Assembly: GCA_900473915.1 (NCBI GenBank)
Contig: UCNG01000012.1
Coordinates: 1-64,000 of the forward strand
DNA length: 64,000 bases
Reading direction: 5' to 3'
Source of the DNA: Hyphomicrobiales bacterium
GTDB lineage: Bacteria > Pseudomonadota > Alphaproteobacteria > Rhizobiales > Rhizobiaceae
This document shows positions 23,419 through 31,659 of the stretch, in pieces; position 1 is the stretch's first letter, and each line of letters opens with the position of its first letter. The notes below the pieces were generated by a model, which searched no databases, was not told the DNA's origin, and was given only the letters and a program-made list of their open reading frames with translations. The position numbers and the translations under genes are program-made.

Positions 23419-24363
23419 ATGACATTTAACAGAAAGGCGGGCTACTGGACCGCCGGGATTATCGCAACTGCGTTGCTTGGCTCTGCCGCTGCGCACAGCG
23501 AGGGGAAATTTGATCTTAGCCCCGAACAGCCGAACCGGCTGCGCGTCGAGAAGATCGACAAGCGCGTGGAAGAGGTAAAGGATTTCAAATTCGTCAAGGA
23601 CGGTGTTCTGACCATCGGCATCAGCACCAGCGGGCATCTGCCGCTCCATGATTATGCGTCGGATTCCAAGACCGTCATCGGCTACGACGTCGATCTGGCG
23701 CAGATCATCGCCGATAGTCTGGGGCGCAAGCTGGAACTGGTTTCCGTGGCGTGGGCCGACTGGCCGCTTGGCCTTTCTTCGGGCAAGTTCGATGCGGTGA
23801 TTTCGAATGTGACGGTCACGGAAGAGCGCAAGGAGAAATTCGATTTCTCCACCTATCGCAAGGACGAGCTTGGCTTTTATGTGAAGTTCGACAGCAAGAT
23901 CGGCGAGATCAAGTCTCCGGCTGATATTGCGGGCCTCAAGATTATCACCGATGCAGGCACCAATCAGGAGAAAATCCTGCTGGAATGGGACCGCCAGAAC
24001 GTGGCTGCCGGTTTGAAAGCAGTTGAGGTGCAATATTACGATGACGATGCGGTCAAGGATCTGGCCATCCAGAGTGGTCGGGCCGACGCCGTATTCAGCG
24101 TCAATGCGACGCAAGCCTATTCCGCTGGCATTAACGGCAAGACGAGGCTTGCCGGCACGGTGAGCGGCGGCTGGCCGATCACAGCTGAAATCGCCGTCAC
24201 GACGCGCAAGGGAAGCGGCCTTGCTCAGCCGTTGACCAACGTTCTAAACGATCTGATCGCAAGCGGCGCGTATCAGAAGGTTCTCGATACCTGGAACCTT
24301 GGACCAGAAGCCATCACCGAAGCCAAAACCAACCCGCAGGGCCTGCCGAAAAGCGGTTCCTGA
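23419..24363 (+). CDS. Periplasmic amino-acid-type binding protein 1
   Basis: A 314-residue solute-binding protein of family 3 (PBPb). A signal peptide covers residues ~1-28 (ending AAAHSEG). The binding fold shows VLTIGISTSGHLPLHDYASD, YDVDLAQIIADSLG, GKFDAVISNVTVTEERKEKFDFSTYR and DAGTNQEKILL. It is 39 bases downstream of the fused permease-ATPase and paralogous to the next gene. A DLSPEQ...R segment after the signal peptide is shared by both. Ligand presumably a sulfur amino acid derivative. Confidence 0.9.
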   Translation: MTFNRKAGYWTAGIIATALLGSAAAHSEGKFDLSPEQPNRLRVEKIDKRVEEVKDFKFVKDGVLTIGISTSGHLPLHDYASDSKTVIGYDVDLAQIIADSLGRKLELVSVAWADWPLGLSSGKFDAVISNVTVTEERKEKFDFSTYRKDELGFYVKFDSKIGEIKSPADIAGLKIITDAGTNQEKILLEWDRQNVAAGLKAVEVQYYDDDAVKDLAIQSGRADAVFSVNATQAYSAGINGKTRLAGTVSGGWPITAEIAVTTRKGSGLAQPLTNVLNDLIASGAYQKVLDTWNLGPEAITEAKTNPQGLPKSGS

Positions 24364-24398
24364 GCCGAAGGGCGAGGGGCGGGTCAGCTTGAGGGGAC

Positions 24399-24412
24399 GC
24401 GGGCTGGCCCGC
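24399..24412 (+). terminator. GC hairpin between the two binding-protein genes
   Basis: GCGGG-ctgg-CCCGC is followed by ATATTTCTG. It may stabilise the upstream binding-protein mRNA or attenuate the downstream one. The stem is short. Confidence 0.3.
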
Positions 24413-24440
24413 ATATTTCTGTAATCCTGGAGAAAGTTAC

Positions 24441-25370
24441 ATGAGAGCTGGAGCTCTGCTGATTGCTGCCCTTGCATGGGCGACTTTCCCGGTTCTGACT
24501 GCCATGGCTGAGGATGGTTTCGACCTCTCACCCGAGCAGACTGGCCGTATTCACGCAAAGAAGAACGACGCTGCAGTCGCAGCTATTCCCGCCGACTTCA
24601 AATTCGTCACATCCGGCAAATTTACCGTGGCCGTGGCGCCCGGCGGCCCACCACTGGCAACCTATGCCACGGACGCGAGAACCGTTGTCGGTGCCGACCC
24701 GGAATATGCTTCAGCAGTCGCCGAAAGCCTGGGCCTTGAGCTGCAACTTGTTCCAGTCGCGTGGATCGACTGGCCGCTTGGGTTGGCTTCCGGCAAGTAT
24801 GATGCCGTCATTTCCAATGTCGGCGTGACCGAGGAACGCAAGGAAAAATTCGACTTTTCTACATATCGGCAGGGCGTGCACGGGTTCTTTGTCAAGTCGG
24901 ACAGTCCAGTCACCTCCATCAAGGAGCCGAAGGATGCCGCAGGCCTGCGCATCATTGTTGGCGCGGGGACCAATCAGGAGCGCATTCTCGTCAAATGGAG
25001 TGAGGAGAACGTTGCCGCGGGCCTGAAACCGATCGAACTGCAATATTACGACGATGAAGCCGCTAGCCTGCTCGCGCTCCGGTCCGGACGCGCTGACGTC
25101 ATCGTGCAGCCGCATGCGCAGCTCGTTTTCATTGCTGCGCGCGACAAGAATATCAAGCGGGTCGGAACCCTGAGCGCCGGGTGGCCGGATCGTTCCGATG
25201 TCGCGATCACTACTCGCAAGGGCAGTGGTCTGGCCGATGCGCTGACGATTGCCACCAATGGCCTGATTGACGACGGAACCTATGCCGAAATTCTAAAGCG
25301 CTGGCACTTGCAGGAAGAAGCGCTGTCGCGTTCCGAAACCAATCCGCCTGGTCTGCCGAAATTCAACTGA
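24441..25370 (+). CDS. Periplasmic amino-acid-type binding protein 2
   Basis: A 309-residue paralogue of the preceding gene, with a signal peptide ending near AMAEDG. It shares the FDLSPEQ motif, the GKYDAVISNVGVTEERKEKFDFSTYRQ block, the GAGTNQERIL loop and the C-terminal NPPGLPKFN. Two tandem binding proteins feeding one permease suggest two related ligands or affinities. The residues that differ in the ligand pocket cannot be judged by eye. Confidence 0.9.
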   Translation: MRAGALLIAALAWATFPVLTAMAEDGFDLSPEQTGRIHAKKNDAAVAAIPADFKFVTSGKFTVAVAPGGPPLATYATDARTVVGADPEYASAVAESLGLELQLVPVAWIDWPLGLASGKYDAVISNVGVTEERKEKFDFSTYRQGVHGFFVKSDSPVTSIKEPKDAAGLRIIVGAGTNQERILVKWSEENVAAGLKPIELQYYDDEAASLLALRSGRADVIVQPHAQLVFIAARDKNIKRVGTLSAGWPDRSDVAITTRKGSGLADALTIATNGLIDDGTYAEILKRWHLQEEALSRSETNPPGLPKFN

Positions 25371-25405
25371 GCCGACATGAGTTCGTTGCAACTGAAGGAT
25401 TGAAC

Positions 25406-26002
25406 GTGCCAAAAGCTGTCGAATATTTCTTTTCCATCGGATCGCCATGGTCATATCTCGGACTGGATACTCTGGAAGAGCTGGCCTCAAGGCATCTGGT
25501 TGAAATCAAGCCCCATCTGGCCACTATCATCGAGGAGAATGGCGGAATATTCGCCAAAAATCGCCCTGATGCTCGCCGCGCCTATGGCGCTCGTGACCTG
25601 AAGCGGTGGGCCAGATTTCGCGGCAAGCCGCTGCTGCTAGAAAATCGTCCGGCGCTTGGCGACCCGACGCCAGCTTCCTTTTTGGTCATTGCTGCGTATC
25701 TTGACGGGGAAAACTGGTTTCAGCTTGTCCGGGCGTTGCAACATGCTTTCTGGGAAGAGGCGAAGGACATTGGACAGCCTGAAGTCCGCCGTGCTGTCGC
25801 CGATGCTGCCGGCTTCAACGGAGCTTATCTTCTGTCGCGTGAACAGGACGGGGATGTTCAAGAAAAATGGCGAAGTGATCGCGAGACGGCCACCGAAAGA
25901 GGCGTCTTCGGGTTTCCGACCTACATCTACGAGGATGAAATCTACTGGGGACAGGACAATCTCGGCTTCCTGGCAAGCCACCTGCGCGGCGAGATTCCGT
26001 AA
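25406..26002 (+). CDS. DsbA-family / 2-hydroxychromene-2-carboxylate isomerase-like protein
   Basis: A 198-residue thioredoxin-fold protein like kappa-class GST and HCCA isomerase: VEYFFSIGSPWSYLG at the N-terminus with Ser in the active-site position, then an all-helical insertion, and ERGVFGFPTYIYEDEIYWGQDNLGFL with the cis-Pro motif. A GTG at 25406 with GAAGGA six bases upstream is preferred. It is the last gene of the plus-strand block. It may use glutathione on a product of the monooxygenase pathway; that is a guess from position. Confidence 0.8.
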   Translation: MPKAVEYFFSIGSPWSYLGLDTLEELASRHLVEIKPHLATIIEENGGIFAKNRPDARRAYGARDLKRWARFRGKPLLLENRPALGDPTPASFLVIAAYLDGENWFQLVRALQHAFWEEAKDIGQPEVRRAVADAAGFNGAYLLSREQDGDVQEKWRSDRETATERGVFGFPTYIYEDEIYWGQDNLGFLASHLRGEIP

Positions 26003-26020
26003 CCGCAGGCGACGTGAAAC

Positions 26021-26043
26021 GCCACCGGATACTCTCCGGTGGC
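26021..26043. terminator. Bidirectional hairpin between convergent genes
   Basis: A perfect 9-bp stem GCCACCGGA/TCCGGTGGC with a 5-nt loop lies between the stops at 26002 and 26053. No long T-run follows. Position supports a terminator for both sides. Confidence 0.6.
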
Positions 26044-26052
26044 GAAGCATCA

Positions 26053-26505
26053 TCATGCGGCGACAATACCGTCGTTGGGAGCGGGCAGTTCAAAAAGGCG
26101 GGCTCCGTTTTCTGTTCCCTTTTCCTCATAACCGATAATCTTGAACCACTTCACGATATCGGAACGATCAAGCCAGCTTCGCGAATGGACGGGCAGATCG
26201 CCCGCCAGAGCCTGAATCTGCCGTATATGCTGTTTGCAGAAGCGCACGGTGTTTCGGTTGAAGAACTCTTCCTTCGCGGCAAAAAGCGTGTCGGTAGCGC
26301 CTTCGCCCTGGTTCCAGGCGATGATCGCTACCACCTTGTCATTCTGCAGCAAAGCGTGCGCTCGACCCTCCCGCAGATTCATCATCAGATTATCATAAGC
26401 GGTTTTGGTATCCTTGCCGGCGGCGATATACTCAATCGTCATGCGCCTTGAAAGGTCGTGAAAAACGCTTTCAAGATCACCGACAGTCGCTGTGCGTGCC
26501 TTCAT
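26053..26505 (-). CDS. GNAT-like acetyltransferase
   Basis: A 150-residue protein with a GNAT-like outline: MKARTATVGDLESVFHDLSRR at the start, HALLQNDKVVAIIAWNQ in the central strand, and WLDRSDIVKWFKIIGYEEKG near the C-terminus (the NxxxxKxFxKxGY-like region). The acetyl-CoA loop is not obvious, so this is tentative; similar sequences occur in phage genomes. The ATG at 26503-26505 has a strong GGAGGT site. It lies between convergent and same-strand genes with hairpins on both sides, so it is likely monocistronic. Confidence 0.6.
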   Translation of the reverse strand: MKARTATVGDLESVFHDLSRRMTIEYIAAGKDTKTAYDNLMMNLREGRAHALLQNDKVVAIIAWNQGEGATDTLFAAKEEFFNRNTVRFCKQHIRQIQALAGDLPVHSRSWLDRSDIVKWFKIIGYEEKGTENGARLFELPAPNDGIVAA

Positions 26506-26531
26506 TTTTCTGACCTCCCGTCGTTTCACTC

Positions 26532-26554
26532 CTGTCGCGTGAAAAACGCGACAG
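26532..26554. terminator. Hairpin upstream of GNAT-like gene
   Basis: A perfect 9-bp stem CTGTCGCGT/ACGCGACAG with a 5-nt loop. On the minus strand it follows the monooxygenase gene that ends at 26647, so it could terminate that transcript. No T-run. Confidence 0.45.
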
Positions 26555-26646
26555 CGTCATATTGGCCATTTTGAACCCTGGCATTCAACATGAAAAGCCC
26601 CGTACCGGTTCCGGCCTGACGAGAGGAATGCGGTCACGAGGGAAAG

Positions 26647-27651
26647 TCAGGCCGCGATCGCCGATCGTGCCGCCGCCAGTAGCTCGATCGTTCGCAGGCG
26701 ATGCGCACCGTCGGTCAGGGGGCAATCCACCACAAATTCCTCCACGCCGTATTCCCGATGAAGACGATTGAATTGCGCCTGGATTTTTTGCGGTGTCCCA
26801 CGAATGACCCGCGGGGTGCGTTCCTCGATCTTGTAGCGGCTTGCTCCTGCCTGGCGAACATAATCGAGCGCGAGTTCCCTGCTGCCGACATTGACTGCTT
26901 GCCCGCCTTCGATCTCGACGCGGAACAGCCGGATATCGCTCGCGAGTTTCTCGGCCTCTGCTTCAGTCTCTGCCGCGACGATGCCCACGGCGAGAAGTGC
27001 GGATTTGCCGGTCTCCCTGCGGTAAGCATCCAGGGCTCGGGCAATGTCGGCTTCATCGCCATGTAGATGTCCCGCATAGACAAAGTTCCATCCACGCTCT
27101 GCGGCAAGCCTCGCGCTTTCGACGCTGGCGCCAAGCAGAAAGCGCTGAGGCGCTTCAGGCGGGAGGGGATAGGCGGCGAGGCTGTCTTCCGGTTTGGGGG
27201 CTTCCTTGTCAGGGTGGCGCAGAAAACCGTCGAGCTCATCAAGCTGCTGTTCGAAAGAGGGTTTGCGCTCAAGGTCGTATGCGCCCTGCAATGCGCGGGT
27301 TGAGAGCAGCAAACCGCCCGGCGCCTTGCCCACGCCCAGATCTACGCGCCCCGGCGCCAAGGAAGCCAGAAGGTTGAAACTCTCGGCGACCTTATAGGCG
27401 CTATAGTGCTGAAGCATGACGCCCCCGGAGCCGATCTTAATCCGCTCCGTCCGGGCGAGAAGAAAACCGATCAAGATTTCCGGCGCGGAACTCGCGAGGC
27501 CCGGAGTATTGTGATGCTCGGCGACCCAGAAACGCCGAAATCCGGCTTTCTCCGCCAACTGCGCCAGCGCAACCGTGCGGTTCAGTGCATCGTTCGCCGT
27601 TTCATCGCCGTGAATCGGGCTCTTGTCGAGAAAACTCAGGGCGTAGGGCAT
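26647..27651 (-). CDS. Luciferase-like monooxygenase (MsnO8-type)
   Basis: A 334-residue LLM flavin-dependent oxidoreductase. Recognisable are ALSFLDKSPI near the N-terminus, GFRRFWVAEHHNTPGLASSAPEILIG, and GSGGVMLQHYSAYKVAESFNLLASLAPGRVDLGVGKAPGG, the typical group of the luciferase-like MsnO8/YhbW branch. The ATG at 27649-27651 has a GAGGA site. It is divergent from the next LLM gene, with 174 bases between them. Its position next to the sulfur cluster suggests a related role, which is inferred. Confidence 0.86.
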   Translation of the reverse strand: MPYALSFLDKSPIHGDETANDALNRTVALAQLAEKAGFRRFWVAEHHNTPGLASSAPEILIGFLLARTERIKIGSGGVMLQHYSAYKVAESFNLLASLAPGRVDLGVGKAPGGLLLSTRALQGAYDLERKPSFEQQLDELDGFLRHPDKEAPKPEDSLAAYPLPPEAPQRFLLGASVESARLAAERGWNFVYAGHLHGDEADIARALDAYRRETGKSALLAVGIVAAETEAEAEKLASDIRLFRVEIEGGQAVNVGSRELALDYVRQAGASRYKIEERTPRVIRGTPQKIQAQFNRLHREYGVEEFVVDCPLTDGAHRLRTIELLAAARSAIAA

Positions 27652-27825
27652 GGGGTCCTCATTGGAAGGCTTGAACAATGAGTAATCTATAATTTTTATA
27701 TACTATTGAATCGAGCAACGATGTTCCAATATTCCCACGCTCATTAAACGAACATGCCGTGCAAATCGGCAGGCAAGGCAGCACCCTGAAAGGAGAACAT
27801 TCAACAGGTCAGTCGGATTCCTTTC

Positions 27826-28902
27826 ATGCCGTTATCGCATATTGAACATTTCGCATTCCTCACACCCGGAAGCTATCGCGATGACGATCCCGGCAGGGGA
27901 TTGGAGGAAACGCTTCAGCTTCTGGAGCATGGCGAAGCTCTGGGTTATGACAGTGCGTGGGTGCGCCAGCGGCATCTCGAACGCGGCATTTCTTCCGCCG
28001 CGACCTTTCTTGCCGCCGCGACGCAACGGACAGGCAGGATCGGCCTTGGGACCGCCGTCATTCAACTGGGATACGAAAATCCTTTTCGCCTCGCGGAGGA
28101 CCTTGCCACCGTCGATGTGCTTTCGGGAGGGCGCCTGAATATTGGCGTCTCGGCTGGCCCGCCGCCTTTCGCGCAGCTGATTTCCGGCTATACCGATCAG
28201 GCCCCGCAGGCCGATTATGGTCACGGTCGCGCAGAAAAGCTGGCACTGGCCCTCCGCTCGGAACCCTTGTCAGACGCAAGCGAGGCAGGAAATGCCGCCG
28301 GTGCGCAAGTGCCGCGCCTCCGTCCGTTCGCGAGCGGGCTGACCGATAGGCTCTGGTATGGCGGTGGATCGCAAAGCTCGGCGCGCTGGGCAGGGAGGGC
28401 CGGTTTCAATCTTCTGACCGGCAATGTCATCAGCGGCGAGAACACCGATGACTTTCTGGCCGCGCAGCGCGCCCTGATCGAACGCTTTCGCGCCGAGTGG
28501 TTACCTGAGCGGCAGCCGCGCATAGGGTTGGGACGTGTCATTTTGCCGACCGACAGCGCTACCCCCGCGGCGCGGCGTCGCTATGAGGATTATGCAGCGG
28601 AGCGAAACAGACGTGTCGGTGTGCCGCACGGGCCACGGCGCACTCTCTATTTGCAGGATGCGGTTGGCACGGCAGAAGAGATAGTGGAAATACTGGCACG
28701 TGACCCCGTACTGCCGCTCGTCTCAGAATTGCGGCTGGAACTGCCCTATGAGTTCCCCGCTGAAGATTATATCCAGATCATTGAAGATTTCGCTCTTATC
28801 GCACTGTTGTCGCGTCGCCTGCAGCCAAAACCGGTGCTCCGCCACGCTGAACAGGAGAGAATCTCTTCTCGCGAGGCTCGCCGTACTTTGGGATCATTCT
28901 AA
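27826..28902 (+). CDS. Luciferase-like monooxygenase
   Basis: A 358-residue LLM oxidoreductase with IEHFAFLTPGSY at the start, GYDSAWVRQRHLERGISSAATFLAAA, GLGTAVIQLGYENPFRLAEDLATVDVLSGGRLNIGVSAG and RLWYGGGSQSSARWAGRAGFNLLTG. It differs from the other two LLM proteins in the window. The ATG at 27826 has no clear ribosome site right before it; an AAGGAG lies ~35 bases upstream, so the start is uncertain. A strong hairpin follows the stop. Confidence 0.85.
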   Translation: MPLSHIEHFAFLTPGSYRDDDPGRGLEETLQLLEHGEALGYDSAWVRQRHLERGISSAATFLAAATQRTGRIGLGTAVIQLGYENPFRLAEDLATVDVLSGGRLNIGVSAGPPPFAQLISGYTDQAPQADYGHGRAEKLALALRSEPLSDASEAGNAAGAQVPRLRPFASGLTDRLWYGGGSQSSARWAGRAGFNLLTGNVISGENTDDFLAAQRALIERFRAEWLPERQPRIGLGRVILPTDSATPAARRRYEDYAAERNRRVGVPHGPRRTLYLQDAVGTAEEIVEILARDPVLPLVSELRLELPYEFPAEDYIQIIEDFALIALLSRRLQPKPVLRHAEQERISSREARRTLGSF

Positions 28903-28912
28903 TCCCGGGGTA

Positions 28913-28942
28913 GCTTCAGTTCACGGTAATGTGAACTGAAGC
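28913..28942. terminator. 12-bp-stem hairpin after LLM gene
   Basis: GCTTCAGTTCAC/GTGAACTGAAGC, a perfect 12-bp stem with a 6-nt loop, begins 10 bases after the stop codon. A T-rich stretch lies ~12 bases further on. A good terminator candidate. Confidence 0.65.
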
Positions 28943-29174
28943 CGCTTAAAGGTCTTTATTTTGCCGTTTTCGCCGGAGTGCCGGGGCTTTTCAACGCCCA
29001 TCCATGCGCTAGTTCGTGGTGATCCGCAGTTGGTTTGCATCTACTGAGGCACAAGAGATATTTGAACTATGCTGGAGGTATGTGTATCGGGCGTATATGT
29101 TTTCCGTCTGCGTATTGCGGATTTTTTTCGGAAACACCTCAAAAGTCTTACCCACCAATCGGCAGGAAACGACA

Positions 29175-29876
29175 ATGACCGACCTCCCCGGATATCCGAG
29201 TCGTCGCAGTTTTTTGAAAGCGTCCGCAGCTAGTGTGATGCTTTCAGGACTCGCTGTCTCAGCAAAAGCAGAACCGCAAACTCCTCCGGTTCCCCTCGAA
29301 CAATATGAACGCCAATATTTCAATGAGGTCGAATGGGCCTTCATTCTTGCCGCGACAGCGAGACTGATCCCGTCCGAAGGCGATGGCCCTGGCGCCATCG
29401 AAGCCCGTGTTCCCGTATTCATCGATCTCCAGCTTGCAGGCGATTTCGGCCGCGCGGATGACTGGTACATGGTTGGCCCGCACGATCCGTCCGCCGATCC
29501 GACACGCGGCTGGCAGACGCCCCTCAATCCGGCCCAGATTTACCGGCAGGGCATTCCTGCCTTCAACGCATGGTGCGAGCAGAAGTACGGCGCGGCTTTC
29601 TCTGCTTTGACGGCGGAACAGCAGGACGCCGCGCTGACTTCATTGCAAAAAGGCGAGGTCGGCTTGCAGCCTGAACTGCGCGACTTCTTCACGCTTCTCT
29701 TGCAGAACACCAAGGAAGGCTATTTCGCCGATCCGATGTATGGCGGCAATCACGGCATGCAGGCGTGGAGCTATATCGGCTTCCCCGGTGCGCGCGGCAG
29801 CTACAAGGAATGGGTCGAACGCTACAATGTCCGCTACCCGCTGGGTCCGGTTTCGATCAAGGGCGAGAGGGCTTGA
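29175..29876 (+). CDS. Gluconate 2-dehydrogenase subunit 3-type protein (TAT-exported)
   Basis: A 233-residue small subunit of membrane-bound GMC dehydrogenases. A twin-arginine signal SRRSFLKAS begins near residue 9 and cleavage is likely after KAEA. The mature part has the subunit-3 pattern (FILAATARLIPSEGDGPGAIEARVPVFIDLQLAG). It carries the folded flavoprotein partner through the TAT pathway. The ATG at 29175 is favoured because the signal sequence then starts correctly. Two bases separate its stop from the GMC gene. Confidence 0.9.
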   Translation: MTDLPGYPSRRSFLKASAASVMLSGLAVSAKAEPQTPPVPLEQYERQYFNEVEWAFILAATARLIPSEGDGPGAIEARVPVFIDLQLAGDFGRADDWYMVGPHDPSADPTRGWQTPLNPAQIYRQGIPAFNAWCEQKYGAAFSALTAEQQDAALTSLQKGEVGLQPELRDFFTLLLQNTKEGYFADPMYGGNHGMQAWSYIGFPGARGSYKEWVERYNVRYPLGPVSIKGERA

Positions 29877-29878
29877 GC

Positions 29879-31648
29879 ATGGCACGTCAGGAAAAGAAAA
29901 AAGACGTGGTCGTGGTCGGCCTCGGCTGGACCGGCGCCATTCTGTCGATGGAACTGGCCCAGGAAGGGCTTGAAATCGTCGCGCTTGAGCGCGGACATGA
30001 CCAGAACACGGTCCCCGATTTCAAATATCCGAACATGATCGACGAGCTGAAATATGGCGTGCGCCTGAAGATGATGCAGCGCGCCAGCCAGCAGACCGTC
30101 ACGATCCGCCGCAACGCGGACGAGGTTGCCTTGCCCTACCGCAGCTTCGGTTCGTTTCTGCCCGGCAACGGTGTCGGCGGAGCGGGCACGCACTGGAACG
30201 GCCTGAACTGGCGTCCGCAAGCGGAAGAGCTGCGCCTGCGCTCCTACGTAAAGGAACGCTGGGGCGAGCAGATCATTCCCGAAGACATGCTTCTCGGCGA
30301 TTACCCGATCCAATATGACGAACTGGAGCCGTTCTTCGACCGTTTCGAGCGCGTCGCGGGGATTTCCGGCAAGGCAGGCAACATCAAGGGCAAGATCGTT
30401 GAGGGCGGCAACCCGTTCGAGGGCTGGCGTTCCAATGATTATCCGATGCCGCCGATGCATACGACCTGGGACGGACGGAAATTTGCCGATGCGGCCCAAG
30501 GCATGGGGTATCACCCGTTCCCGTCGCCGGGCGGCATTGCTTCGACCGCCTATGTCAATGAATATGGCATGCAGATGGGGCCGTGCAATCACTGCGGTTT
30601 CTGTGAACGCTTCGGCTGCTACCAGTACTCCAAATCGTCACCGCAGACGGCAATTCTCGATGCGCTGAAGCGCATGCCGAACTTCTCTTATCGCACAGAG
30701 TCCGAAGTTCTGCGTGTCGAAATGGCGCCGGACGGCAAGACGGCCACGGGCGTGACCTATTTCGACGAAGCGACGCAGGAAGAAGTCTTCCAGCCCGCCG
30801 ATATCGTCATTCTTGCGTCGTTCTCGCTCAACAATGTGCATCTGGCGCTGCTTTCCGGCATCGGCCAGCCATACGACCCGGTAACAGGCGAGGGCGTCAC
30901 CGGGCGAAACTATGCCTATCAGATGAATGGCGGCGTGACGCTCTTCTTCAAGGATGAGGAGTTCAATCCGTTTATCGGCACCGGCGCGAATGGCATGTGC
31001 ATCGACGACTTCGGTGTCAACCAGATCGATTTCGGACGCGAAGGCTTCATCGGCGGTTCCTACTGGCGCGCAGGCCAGACCAACGGCCAGCCGATCCGCA
31101 GCATGCCGCTGCCGTCTGGAACACCAGCCTGGGGTGGTGCATGGAAGAAGGCCATCGCCGAATGGTACGGCCATGCCATGTCCATCGGCAGCCACGGTTC
31201 GCATATGTCCTACCGGACGAACCATCTCGATCTGGACCCGACCTATAAGGACCGTCACGGCCGTCCGCTGATGCGCATGACCTTCAACTGGAATCCGAAT
31301 GATATCCGGATGACCCAGTTCATGAAGACCAAGATGGAAGATCTGGCCAAGACGATGAACCCAGACCTGATGCAGTCGTCCTTCAAGAAGGAAGGCGCGC
31401 AGTATGACGTGCGCCCATATCAGACGACGCACAACACGGGCGGTCATATCATGTCGGATAATCCGCGTGAGGGCGTGGTCAACCGCTATTCGCAGGCTTG
31501 GGACAAGCACAACGTGTTCCTGACCGGTGCGGGCAACTTCGTGCAGAATACGCAGTACAATCCGACCGGCCTGCTGGGTGGGCTTGCCTATTCGACTGCG
31601 CATGCGATCCGCACGCAATACCTGTCCAATCCGCGTCCGCTGATCTGA
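29879..31648 (+). CDS. GMC-family FAD dehydrogenase, large subunit
   Basis: A 589-residue flavoprotein of the gluconate/2-ketogluconate/sorbitol dehydrogenase type. The Rossmann motif VVVGLGWTGAILSMELAQEG is at residues ~11-30. GNGVGGAGTHWNG is the second FAD motif, and the C-terminal QTTHNTGGHIMSDNP...HNVFLTGAGNFVQNT block carries the catalytic His/Asn region. CNHCGFCERFGCYQ contains a cysteine cluster seen in iron-sulfur-bearing members. It oxidises a sugar acid or polyol in the periplasm and passes electrons to the cytochrome subunit. Exact substrate unknown. Confidence 0.92.
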   Translation: MARQEKKKDVVVVGLGWTGAILSMELAQEGLEIVALERGHDQNTVPDFKYPNMIDELKYGVRLKMMQRASQQTVTIRRNADEVALPYRSFGSFLPGNGVGGAGTHWNGLNWRPQAEELRLRSYVKERWGEQIIPEDMLLGDYPIQYDELEPFFDRFERVAGISGKAGNIKGKIVEGGNPFEGWRSNDYPMPPMHTTWDGRKFADAAQGMGYHPFPSPGGIASTAYVNEYGMQMGPCNHCGFCERFGCYQYSKSSPQTAILDALKRMPNFSYRTESEVLRVEMAPDGKTATGVTYFDEATQEEVFQPADIVILASFSLNNVHLALLSGIGQPYDPVTGEGVTGRNYAYQMNGGVTLFFKDEEFNPFIGTGANGMCIDDFGVNQIDFGREGFIGGSYWRAGQTNGQPIRSMPLPSGTPAWGGAWKKAIAEWYGHAMSIGSHGSHMSYRTNHLDLDPTYKDRHGRPLMRMTFNWNPNDIRMTQFMKTKMEDLAKTMNPDLMQSSFKKEGAQYDVRPYQTTHNTGGHIMSDNPREGVVNRYSQAWDKHNVFLTGAGNFVQNTQYNPTGLLGGLAYSTAHAIRTQYLSNPRPLI

Positions 31649-31659
31649 GGAGAATGGTG

